Origin: CAWEYO01 sp963813315
GTDB lineage: Bacteria > Pseudomonadota > Alphaproteobacteria > Rhizobiales > Rhizobiaceae
DNA: 64,000 nucleotides
Reading direction: 5' to 3'
Assembly (NCBI GenBank): GCA_963813315.1
Contig: CAWEYO010000022.1
Coordinates: 62,001-126,000 of the forward strand
How positions within the stretch are numbered: position 1 is the stretch's first letter; each line of letters opens with the position of its first letter. Below the pieces are notes generated by a model. The model did not search any database, was not told the origin of the DNA, and was given only the letters and a program-made list of their open reading frames with translations. Both the position numbers and the translations under genes were made by a program. Positions 49,766 through 57,204 of this stretch are shown here, one piece after another.

Positions 49766-51364
49766 ATGGGCATGGACCGCGTTGCGGGCAGGGTGATTTT
49801 GCTGTGGGGCTGGCGCCGCGCGCTGACCGCATTTCTGGCGGGCGCCTTCGCCGTTCTCGCTCAGCCGCCATTTGACTTCTTTGCAGCCTGTTTCGTTTCT
49901 TTTCCCGTTCTGGTCTGGCTGCTCGATGGCGCGATCGTCGGGCCCCCCGCGCGGCCGCTGAGACGAATGGTCCCGGCCTTTGCGATCGGATGGTGGTTCG
50001 GCTTCGGCTACTTTCTTGCGGGCATCTGGTGGGTCGGTAGCGCGCTGCTCGTCGAAGCGGAGAGCTTCGCCTGGGCCTTGCCGCTCGCCGTTCTTGCGCT
50101 ACCGGCGATGCTTGCGGTTTTTTTCGGCCTTGCCGCTGCAATCGCGCGGCTGTTCTGGACGAACGGCATCGGGCGGATCGCAGGGCTGGCCTTTGGTTTC
50201 GGTTTCGCCGAATGGCTGCGGGCGGTGCTGCTGACGGGCTTTCCCTGGAATCCGGTAGGCTATGCCGCCATGCCGATCCCATTGCTGATGCAGACGGTCT
50301 CCATCACCGGCGTGATCGGAATGAATGCGCTTGCCGTTTTCGTCTTCGCCATGCCGGCGCTGCTCGCATCCCGCAGACATATTGGCATTGGCCTGATCAC
50401 CGCCGCGTCGCTGGCGATTGCCCATGTCGGCTTCGGCGTCTGGCGCCTGAAGACGGAAGACGTGTCCTCGACGCGATCGCTGACGGTGCGTATCGTCCAG
50501 CCATCGATCGCGCAGACCGAAAAATGGGAAGAGGGGGTCAAGGATCGCATCTTCGGGACCTTGCTCGATCTCTCCCGGCAGCCGCCGGGCAAGGGCGGCA
50601 AGAAACCTCAGCTCGTCCTTTGGCCCGAAACGTCGGTGCCGTTCCTTTTCACCGAGCGGCCGGACGCCCTGGTGGCGATCGGCGAAATGCTCGACGATGA
50701 CCAGGTGTTGATGGCCGGCGCCGTGCGTGCAGAAGGCAACCCGGCGTCGGCAGGCGGCGCGCGCTACTATAACTCCGTGGTGGCGATCAATGGCCGCGGT
50801 GAAATCTTCGATGCGGTCGACAAGGTCCATCTTGTCCCGTTTGGGGAATATCTGCCATTCCAGAATTTGCTCGCGGCGTTTGGTGTCGAGAAGATCGTGC
50901 CCTTCCCCATGACCTTTTCGGCGGCCGGCGCGCGCCATGCCGTCGTGCTTCCAGGCGGCATTCGGGCTGTACCGTTCATCTGCTACGAGGTCATTTTTCC
51001 CGGTCTGGTAGCAGCCGACGCGGCGACCGCCGACCTTATCGTCAATGTCACCAACGATGCGTGGTTCGGCGACACGCCGGGACCCTACCAACACTTCCGC
51101 CAGGCCCAGATCAGGGCAGTCGAGACCAGTCGGCCGCTGATTCGGGCAGCCAATACCGGGATCTCCGGATTTGTCGACACACGCGGGCGAATAGTCGATG
51201 CCCTGGCAATCAATGCCGCCGGCGTCGCCGATGTCACGGTGACGCTTCCTGAACAGACGGCAACGAGCGGTAACCTTCAGCGAGTCGCTGGTCCACTGAT
51301 TTTACTCGTTTTGGCTGTGTTTGCCTGTGGAATGCGCTATAAGCGGTATGCACCTCGGAATTGA
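49766..51364 (+). CDS. lnt: Apolipoprotein N-acyltransferase
   Basis: A 532-residue inner-membrane enzyme adding the third acyl chain to lipoproteins. Six or so N-terminal helices (to about residue 220) precede a nitrilase-fold catalytic domain. The catalytic triad is Glu288 in LWPETSVPF, Lys353 in DKVHLVPFGEYLPF and Cys406 in PFICYEVIFP, ending with a C-terminal helix. ATG 49766 (MGMDRVAGRVILL); a second ATG is at 49772. Precedes the XRE regulator and metK. Confidence 0.95.
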   Translation: MGMDRVAGRVILLWGWRRALTAFLAGAFAVLAQPPFDFFAACFVSFPVLVWLLDGAIVGPPARPLRRMVPAFAIGWWFGFGYFLAGIWWVGSALLVEAESFAWALPLAVLALPAMLAVFFGLAAAIARLFWTNGIGRIAGLAFGFGFAEWLRAVLLTGFPWNPVGYAAMPIPLLMQTVSITGVIGMNALAVFVFAMPALLASRRHIGIGLITAASLAIAHVGFGVWRLKTEDVSSTRSLTVRIVQPSIAQTEKWEEGVKDRIFGTLLDLSRQPPGKGGKKPQLVLWPETSVPFLFTERPDALVAIGEMLDDDQVLMAGAVRAEGNPASAGGARYYNSVVAINGRGEIFDAVDKVHLVPFGEYLPFQNLLAAFGVEKIVPFPMTFSAAGARHAVVLPGGIRAVPFICYEVIFPGLVAADAATADLIVNVTNDAWFGDTPGPYQHFRQAQIRAVETSRPLIRAANTGISGFVDTRGRIVDALAINAAGVADVTVTLPEQTATSGNLQRVAGPLILLVLAVFACGMRYKRYAPRN

Positions 51365-51502
51365 CAGGGTGGATATTAGAATTTCATACTATACTGTTTC
51401 CAGATTTTTCCGATTTGGTATCCATTGATCAGGAGCTTTGAGGTAAGCTATCGGAAGAATGCGGGAACGACACACAAAAAGCCGGAAACGGCGAGGGATA
51501 AG

Positions 51503-51919
51503 ATGACGGAAAACAAAAAGAAACCAAACCCGATCGACATTCATGTGGGCAGCCGGATCAGGCTTCGTCGCAATATGCTCGGCATGAGCCAGGAAAAACT
51601 TGGTGAGAATCTCGGCATCACATTCCAGCAGATCCAGAAATATGAGAAGGGCACGAACAGGGTAGGTGCAAGTCGCCTGCAGGCGATCTCATCCATTCTC
51701 GGTGTGCCGGTGGCCTTCTTTTTCGAGGATGTGCCGGGAAAGGAAAACGGCGGCATTGGCGGAATGGCCGAGGACAACACGGCGACCTATATCGTGGATT
51801 TCCTGAACAGTTCCGAGGGGCTCCAGCTCAATCGCGCTTTTGTCCGGATCAACGATGCAAAGGTGCGACGCAAGGTTGTCGATCTCGTCAAGGCGCTGGC
51901 TTCGGGCGGTGAAGAGTAG
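51503..51919 (+). CDS. XRE-family regulator, PraR-like
   Basis: A 138-residue protein. HTH domain VGSRIRLRRNMLGMSQEKL, GENLGITFQQIQKYEKGTN and VGASRLQAISSILGVPVAFF (residues 15-75), then an acidic linker and a helical C-terminal part ending KVVDLVKALASGGEE. It matches the PraR-type regulators found between lnt and metK in rhizobia, which repress surface, biofilm and quorum-sensing functions (from memory). ATG 51503 follows GAGGGATAA. No signal or sensor domain. Confidence 0.85.
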   Translation: MTENKKKPNPIDIHVGSRIRLRRNMLGMSQEKLGENLGITFQQIQKYEKGTNRVGASRLQAISSILGVPVAFFFEDVPGKENGGIGGMAEDNTATYIVDFLNSSEGLQLNRAFVRINDAKVRRKVVDLVKALASGGEE

Positions 51920-51988
51920 ATGCGCGAATTCGAAGGGATGCAGCGTCCATTACGCGTCCCGAATGACGTGCGGCGCTGAGGCGACTTG

Positions 51989-52051
51989 ACGACTTCGAGT
52001 CGTGTTCGCTACAGGGGCTGCGCCTGATTCGGCGCAACGGCTGAGTTTTTT
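51989..52051 (+). promoter_or_regulatory. Possible structured leader of metK
   Basis: Two hairpins in the 147-bp gap: ACGACT-TCG-AGTCGT (51989-52003) and GCGCC-TGATTC-GGCGC (52020-52035), then a T-run (52046-52051) just before the ribosome site. It might be an attenuator or SAM-responsive leader, but I could not match it to any SAM riboswitch class. Confidence 0.3.
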
Positions 52052-52066
52052 CAAGAGGGGACACCC

Positions 52067-53347
52067 GTGGGGCGGCAGAACTATCTTTTTACCAGCGAAT
52101 CCGTGTCCGAAGGTCATCCTGACAAGGTTTGCGACCGTATTTCCGATGAGATCGTGGACCTGGTCTATCGGGAGGCGAAGAAGGCCGGGATGAATGCCTG
52201 GGACGTGCGCGTTGCCTGCGAGACGCTGGCGACCACGAACCGCGTCATCATCGCAGGCGAAGTCAGGGTGCCGGATACACTGCTGAAGAAGGGCAAGGAC
52301 GGCAAGCCGGTCCATGACGCAAAGGGAAACCCGGTCGTCAATCCGTCAAAATTCCGCTCGGTCGCCCGCCGCGCCATCCGTGCCATCGGCTATGATCAGG
52401 ATGGCTTCAACTGGAAAACCGTGAAGATCGAAGTGCTGCTCCACGCGCAGTCGGCCGACATCGCCCAGGGCGTCGACAAGGCGGCGGATGCGAACGCCGA
52501 GGGTGCCGGCGATCAGGGAATCATGTTTGGCTATGCCTGCCGTGAAACTCCGGATCTTATGCCAGCGCCGATCTACTACAGCCACAAGGTGCTGGAGGTT
52601 CTTTCCGAAGCCCGCAAGGCCGGCAAGGGCGACGTCGGCAAGCTCGGGCCGGACGCCAAGAGTCAGGTCACGGTGCGCTATGTCGGCGGTAAGCCATCCG
52701 AAGTGACGCAGATCGTTCTTTCTACCCAGCATCTCGACCCTGACTGGGATTCGGCCAAGGTCCGCAAGGTTGTGGAACCCTACATCCGGGAGGCGCTGGG
52801 CGACCTCAAGATCGGCCCGAGCTGCAACTGGTTCATCAATCCGACCGGCAAGTTCGTCATCGGCGGGCCGGACGGGGATGCGGGGCTGACGGGCCGCAAG
52901 ATCATCGTTGACACCTATGGCGGCGCGGCTCCGCACGGCGGCGGCGCGTTTTCGGGCAAGGACACGACCAAGGTCGACCGCTCGGCCGCCTACGCGGCGC
53001 GGTATCTCGCCAAGAACGTCGTCGCGGCGAAGCTAGCGGAGCGCTGCACGATCCAACTCTCCTACGCGATCGGCGTCGCGCAGCCGTTGTCGGTCTATGT
53101 CGATCTCCACGGCACCGGCAAGATCGAGGAAGCGGCGCTCGAACAGGCGCTGCGCGAAGTGATGGACCTTTCGCCGTCGGGCATCCGCCGGCACCTCGAC
53201 CTCAACAAGCCGATCTACGCCAAGACGACGGCTTACGGCCATTTCGGCCGCAAGCCGGGCCGCGACGGCTCCTTCGCCTGGGAAAAGACCGATCTGGTGA
53301 AGGCGCTCAAGGACGCCCTCGCCATCAGGCAGGCAGAGGCGGCCTGA
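52067..53347 (+). CDS. metK: S-adenosylmethionine synthetase
   Basis: A 426-residue enzyme forming AdoMet from Met and ATP. Motifs are TSESVSEGHPDKVCDRISDE, NAEGAGDQGIMFGYACRE and the P-loop-like GGGAFSGKDTTKVDRSAAYA. It is about 40 residues longer than E. coli MetK owing to insertions typical of Alphaproteobacteria. It starts at GTG 52067 (VGRQNYLFTSES) after GAGGGG. It lies 147 bp after the PraR-like gene and 8 bp before trmB. Confidence 0.95.
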   Translation: MGRQNYLFTSESVSEGHPDKVCDRISDEIVDLVYREAKKAGMNAWDVRVACETLATTNRVIIAGEVRVPDTLLKKGKDGKPVHDAKGNPVVNPSKFRSVARRAIRAIGYDQDGFNWKTVKIEVLLHAQSADIAQGVDKAADANAEGAGDQGIMFGYACRETPDLMPAPIYYSHKVLEVLSEARKAGKGDVGKLGPDAKSQVTVRYVGGKPSEVTQIVLSTQHLDPDWDSAKVRKVVEPYIREALGDLKIGPSCNWFINPTGKFVIGGPDGDAGLTGRKIIVDTYGGAAPHGGGAFSGKDTTKVDRSAAYAARYLAKNVVAAKLAERCTIQLSYAIGVAQPLSVYVDLHGTGKIEEAALEQALREVMDLSPSGIRRHLDLNKPIYAKTTAYGHFGRKPGRDGSFAWEKTDLVKALKDALAIRQAEAA

Positions 53348-53355
53348 TCGCCACC

Positions 53356-54117
53356 ATGGTCATGACCGGCGATCGGCGCAGCCGGGCCACGGAGGCATTC
53401 TATGGCCGCAGGCATGGCAAGACACTTCGGCCGCTTCAGGCCGAGGCCATGGAAAGCGGGCTTTTACTCTACCGCCTCGACCTGACCGTTCCGCCGCCAC
53501 GCGATCTTCGCGCGCTGTTTGCGGCAAGAATCGATGGCGTTCGGCTGGAAATCGGCTTTGGTGGAGGCGAACACCTTTTGTCGGACGCCTCGACCAACCC
53601 AGGAACCGGGCTCATCGGAGTAGAGCCCTTTGTGAACGGCATGGCCAAGTTGATGGCGGCGCTGGCAAGAGAACCACGCGCAAACATCCGAGTCTTCGAC
53701 AACGATGCGACGCAGCTGCTCGACTGGCTTCCCGATGCATCGCTCGACGGAGTGGCGCTTCTCTATCCCGATCCGTGGCCGAAGAAAAAACACTGGAAAC
53801 GACGGTTCGTTAACCGGGTTAACCTTGACCGCTTCGCGCGCGTATTGAAACGGGGAGCAACTTTCCGCTTCGCCTCCGACATTGATACCTACGTGAACTG
53901 GACGCTCCTGCACACAGGGGCCCATCCGGCCTTCAACTGGCCGGCGACAGCCGCCGAAGACTGGCGACGACCCTATCCGGATTGGTCCGGCACCCGCTAC
54001 GAGGCAAAGGCGCTCAGCCAGCTGCGGCAGCCTTCCTATCTCACATTCGTCAGGAATGGCATGGAATGGCCGGGCGGCGCCTCGCGGGCCCGGAGCGTCG
54101 CTGCGGGAAGCGCCTGA
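53356..54117 (+). CDS. trmB: tRNA (guanine-N7)-methyltransferase
   Basis: A 253-residue SAM methyltransferase for m7G46 of tRNA. N-terminal RRHGKTLRPLQ, SAM site RLEIGFGGGEHLL, and the TrmB signature LYPDPWPKKKHWKRRFVNR (about residues 134-152). The C-terminal part has YEAKALSQLRQPSYLTF. ATG 53356 or 53362 both possible. Immediately downstream of metK, whose product supplies the methyl donor. Confidence 0.93.
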   Translation: MVMTGDRRSRATEAFYGRRHGKTLRPLQAEAMESGLLLYRLDLTVPPPRDLRALFAARIDGVRLEIGFGGGEHLLSDASTNPGTGLIGVEPFVNGMAKLMAALAREPRANIRVFDNDATQLLDWLPDASLDGVALLYPDPWPKKKHWKRRFVNRVNLDRFARVLKRGATFRFASDIDTYVNWTLLHTGAHPAFNWPATAAEDWRRPYPDWSGTRYEAKALSQLRQPSYLTFVRNGMEWPGGASRARSVAAGSA

Positions 54118-54193
54118 AGGCACCTCCTGTCGGGGCTTGTAAACGACCCTCCGATCGTCTATCTATGGCTCAAATTCTTGGTCGGTATGACGA

Positions 54194-54224
54194 AGAGTGG
54201 GTCCACCCGGTCCCGCTCTTTTTT
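54194..54224 (+). terminator. Intrinsic terminator or attenuator upstream of rimP
   Basis: AGAGTGGG (54194-54201) pairs with CCCGCTCT (54212-54219), one G-U pair, 10-nt loop, followed by TTTTTT (54219-54224). It lies between trmB and rimP, 28 bp before the rimP start, so it can end metK-trmB transcripts or attenuate the rimP operon. Confidence 0.7.
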
Positions 54225-54251
54225 GTTAAGCTGACCCTGGACGGAGACAGT

Positions 54252-54899
54252 ATGCCTGAAACCAAGGTCAGCGAAACCGGTGACGACCGCATCATCCGCG
54301 AGAGCGGCATCGATGCGCGGGTCGCATTGATCGTTGAGCCTGTTCTTCAGGCGATTGGTTTCCGGCTGGTCCGTGTTCGGCTGTCGGGCCAGAACGGGCT
54401 GACATTGCAGATCATGGCGGAACGCGAAGACGGCACGATGACCGTCGAGGACTGCGAAGAGGTAAGCCGCACTGTTTCTCCTGTGCTGGACGTCGAAGAT
54501 CCGATCGAAAAGGCATATCATCTGGAAGTGTCCTCGCCGGGGATCGACCGTCCGCTGGTCCGCATATCGGATTTCGTAACGTGGTCCGGGCACCTGGTGA
54601 AGATCGAGACCTCCGTGCTGGTCGCCGGGCGCAAGCGGTTTCGCGGCAGGATCGCAGCCGCCGGCGCGGTCGACGTCGTGATTGAACGTGACCAGCCCGC
54701 TTATGGCGAGGAAGCAACGGTTCAGGTGCCGTACGAGGCGATCGCCGAGGCGCGGCTGATCCTGACGGACGATCTCATTCGCGAGGCGTTGACGAAGGAC
54801 AAGAAGGCACGACAGGAAGCCCGCAAACACCGCAATGAGCCGGAGCCCGGCGAAAGCGAAACAGAAATTGCCGGCGAAAGCGAAACAGAAATTGATTGA
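54252..54899 (+). CDS. rimP: Ribosome maturation factor RimP
   Basis: A 215-residue 30S assembly factor. SGIDARVALIVEPVLQAIGF starts the N-terminal domain; EDCEEVSRTVSPVLD and HLEVSSPGIDRPLVR are signature blocks, followed by the SH3-like C-terminal domain. The tail has a duplicated octapeptide (GESETEIA, GESETEID) from a 24-bp tandem repeat at 54847-54894. ATG 54252 sits just after the hairpin/T-run. First gene of rimP-nusA-ylxR-infB. Confidence 0.93.
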   Translation: MPETKVSETGDDRIIRESGIDARVALIVEPVLQAIGFRLVRVRLSGQNGLTLQIMAEREDGTMTVEDCEEVSRTVSPVLDVEDPIEKAYHLEVSSPGIDRPLVRISDFVTWSGHLVKIETSVLVAGRKRFRGRIAAAGAVDVVIERDQPAYGEEATVQVPYEAIAEARLILTDDLIREALTKDKKARQEARKHRNEPEPGESETEIAGESETEID

Positions 54900-54940
54900 G
54901 CCTTGCCGGAGACGCGGCGGGTACCCCAAGGGAGACTACA

Positions 54941-56530
54941 ATGGCAGTCAGTGCAAACAGGCTGGAGCTCTTGCAGATCGCCGATGCGGTCGCTCGCGAA
55001 AAGGCGATCGACAAGCAGATCGTGATTGCGGCGATGGCCGACGCCATCCAGAAGGCCGCGCGCTCGCGCTATGGTCAGGAAACCAACATTCGCGCCGACA
55101 TCAACCCGAATACCGGCGAGATGAAGCTGCAGCGGCTGATGGAAGTTGTGGAAAACGCTGAGGACTATGCACGACAGATTTCGCTCGCTTCGGCCCGCGA
55201 ACGCAATCCCGACGCACAGGTCGGCGATTTCATCGCCGAGCAGTTGCCGCCGATGGATTTTGGCCGCATCGCCGCGCAGTCGGCCAAGCAGGTGATCGTT
55301 CAGAAGGTGCGCGAGGCCGAGCGCGATCGTCAGTACGACGAGTACAATGATCGCATCGGCGAGATCGTCAACGGTACGGTCAAGCGCGTCGAATATGGCA
55401 ATGTGATCGTTGATCTCGGTCGCGGTGAGGCGATCATTCGCCGCGACGAGCTTATTCCGCGCGAGAACTACAAGTATGGCGATCGCGTCCGCGCCTATGT
55501 CTACGACGTGCGCCGCGAGCAGCGCGGTCCGCAGATTTTCCTCTCGCGCACGCACCCGCAGTTCATGGCGAAGCTCTTCACCATGGAAGTGCCGGAAATC
55601 TATGACGGCATCATCGAAATCAAATCGGTTGCCCGCGATCCCGGTTCGCGCGCCAAGATCGCGGTCATCTCGCGGGACTCCTCCATCGATCCCGTCGGCG
55701 CCTGCGTCGGCATGCGCGGCAGCCGCGTTCAGGCGGTGGTCGGCGAATTGCAGGGCGAGAAGATCGACATCATCCCGTGGTCGCAGGACGCGGCATCCTT
55801 CATCGTCAACGCGCTGCAGCCGGCCGAAGTTGCCAAGGTCGTGCTCGACGAGGATGCGGAGCGGATCGAGGTGGTGGTGCCCGACGATCAGCTTTCGCTG
55901 GCCATCGGCCGACGCGGCCAGAATGTCCGCCTCGCCTCGCAGTTGACCGGCTGGGACATCGATATCCTGACCGAGCAGGAAGAATCCGAACGCCGCCAGA
56001 AGGAATTCGTGGAGCGGTCGACCCTTTTCATGGAATCGCTGAATGTCGACGAGATGGTCGGCCAGGTGCTGGCTTCGGAAGGTTTCACAAGCGTCGAGGA
56101 AGTGGCCTTCGTCGATCAGGACGAGATTGCATCGATCGACGGATTCGACGAGGATACGGCGACCGAGATCCAGTCGCGCGCGCGGGACTATCTCGATCGC
56201 ATCGAAGCCGAGCATGATGCCCGTCGCAAAGGGCTCGGGGTTTCGGACGAGCTTCGAGAAATTCCCGGCATCACCACGGCGATGATGGTCACGCTCGGCG
56301 AGGACGGAGTGAAGACTGTCGAGGATTTCGCCGGTTACGCGGTGGATGACCTTGTCGGCTGGAAAGAGCGCAAAGACGGCGAAACCAAGGTCTTCGCGGG
56401 AGTTCTCGCGAGCCATTCGGTGTCGCGGGCCGAAGCGGAGCAGATGGTTCTGGCGGCGCGCGTCAAAGCCGGCTGGATCACCGAGGAAGATCTCGCCCCT
56501 GAGGAAACCGAGGAGGCCGCCGGTGCGTGA
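54941..56530 (+). CDS. nusA: Transcription elongation/termination factor NusA
   Basis: A 529-residue protein: N-terminal RNA polymerase-binding domain (AVSANRLELLQIADAVA), S1 domain (IVNGTVKRVEYGNVIVDLGR), KH domains (DPVGACVGMRGSRVQAV, SLAIGRRGQNVRLASQL) and C-terminal acidic helix-hairpin-helix repeats (IPGITTAMMVTLGEDG). ATG 54941 follows AAGGGAG; the frame is open 45 bp upstream, but that part is not NusA-like. Between rimP and the ylxR gene. Confidence 0.95.
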   Translation: MAVSANRLELLQIADAVAREKAIDKQIVIAAMADAIQKAARSRYGQETNIRADINPNTGEMKLQRLMEVVENAEDYARQISLASARERNPDAQVGDFIAEQLPPMDFGRIAAQSAKQVIVQKVREAERDRQYDEYNDRIGEIVNGTVKRVEYGNVIVDLGRGEAIIRRDELIPRENYKYGDRVRAYVYDVRREQRGPQIFLSRTHPQFMAKLFTMEVPEIYDGIIEIKSVARDPGSRAKIAVISRDSSIDPVGACVGMRGSRVQAVVGELQGEKIDIIPWSQDAASFIVNALQPAEVAKVVLDEDAERIEVVVPDDQLSLAIGRRGQNVRLASQLTGWDIDILTEQEESERRQKEFVERSTLFMESLNVDEMVGQVLASEGFTSVEEVAFVDQDEIASIDGFDEDTATEIQSRARDYLDRIEAEHDARRKGLGVSDELREIPGITTAMMVTLGEDGVKTVEDFAGYAVDDLVGWKERKDGETKVFAGVLASHSVSRAEAEQMVLAARVKAGWITEEDLAPEETEEAAGA

Positions 56531-56559
56531 CATGAGCGCGCATCGGCCTGGAGACCCTC

Positions 56560-57204
56560 TTGAAACAATCGATCGAGCGCACATGTATCGTAACGCGCAA
56601 GTCTGGCGCGCCGGATGAACTGATACGGTTCGTCGTCGGTCCTGATTCGAACGTCGTTCCCGATCTCAAGCGAAGCCTTCCGGGCCGCGGTTGCTGGGTG
56701 ACGGCGGATCGGATTCATGTGGACCGTGCGGTCGCTAGGAAACTCTTCGCGCGCGCATTCAAGGCGGAAGTCCGCGTCCCTCCCGATCTGGGTTCGCTTG
56801 TTGACGGACTTCTCGCCGGATCGGCGCTTGGCGCGCTAGGGCTCGCCAGGAAGGCCGGTGCCGTGGCCCTTGGTGCGACACAGGTGGAAAGCGCCGTTCG
56901 AGCTGGCAAGGCCGGCGCCGTCGTGCATGCCCAAGAAGCCTCGGATGACGGCGTTCGCAAGATTGCCCAGGCCCGTCGGGCCGTGCAACGTGCGGGCGGG
57001 CCGGAAGTATGTGCGTACAAACTCTTTTCGGAAGCCGAATTGGGTTTGGCATTAGGGGGCACAAATGTGATACATGCTGCCGTTCTTGAGGGAAACCCCG
57101 GGATGGCGGCGCTGAAGCGCATGGTTGCGCTTGACCGGTACCGGGGCGGCTCCCCGGAAAACGGGCTGGTGATCGCGGCGACCGCCGCAGAGGATACCGA
57201 ATGA
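56560..57204 (+). CDS. YlxR/RnpM-like RNA-binding protein with L7Ae-like domain
   Basis: A 214-residue protein. The N-terminal YlxR domain has ERTCIVTRKSGAPDELIRF and SLPGRGCWVTADR. The C-terminal part (about 85-175) resembles the L7Ae/YlxQ fold (LARKAGAVALGATQVESAV, AYKLFSEAELGLALGG). Starts at TTG 56560 after GGAGA. Its stop overlaps infB ATG (ATGA). YlxR proteins modulate RNase P and translation genes. Fusion of the two domains is common in Alphaproteobacteria. Confidence 0.88.
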   Translation: MKQSIERTCIVTRKSGAPDELIRFVVGPDSNVVPDLKRSLPGRGCWVTADRIHVDRAVARKLFARAFKAEVRVPPDLGSLVDGLLAGSALGALGLARKAGAVALGATQVESAVRAGKAGAVVHAQEASDDGVRKIAQARRAVQRAGGPEVCAYKLFSEAELGLALGGTNVIHAAVLEGNPGMAALKRMVALDRYRGGSPENGLVIAATAAEDTE

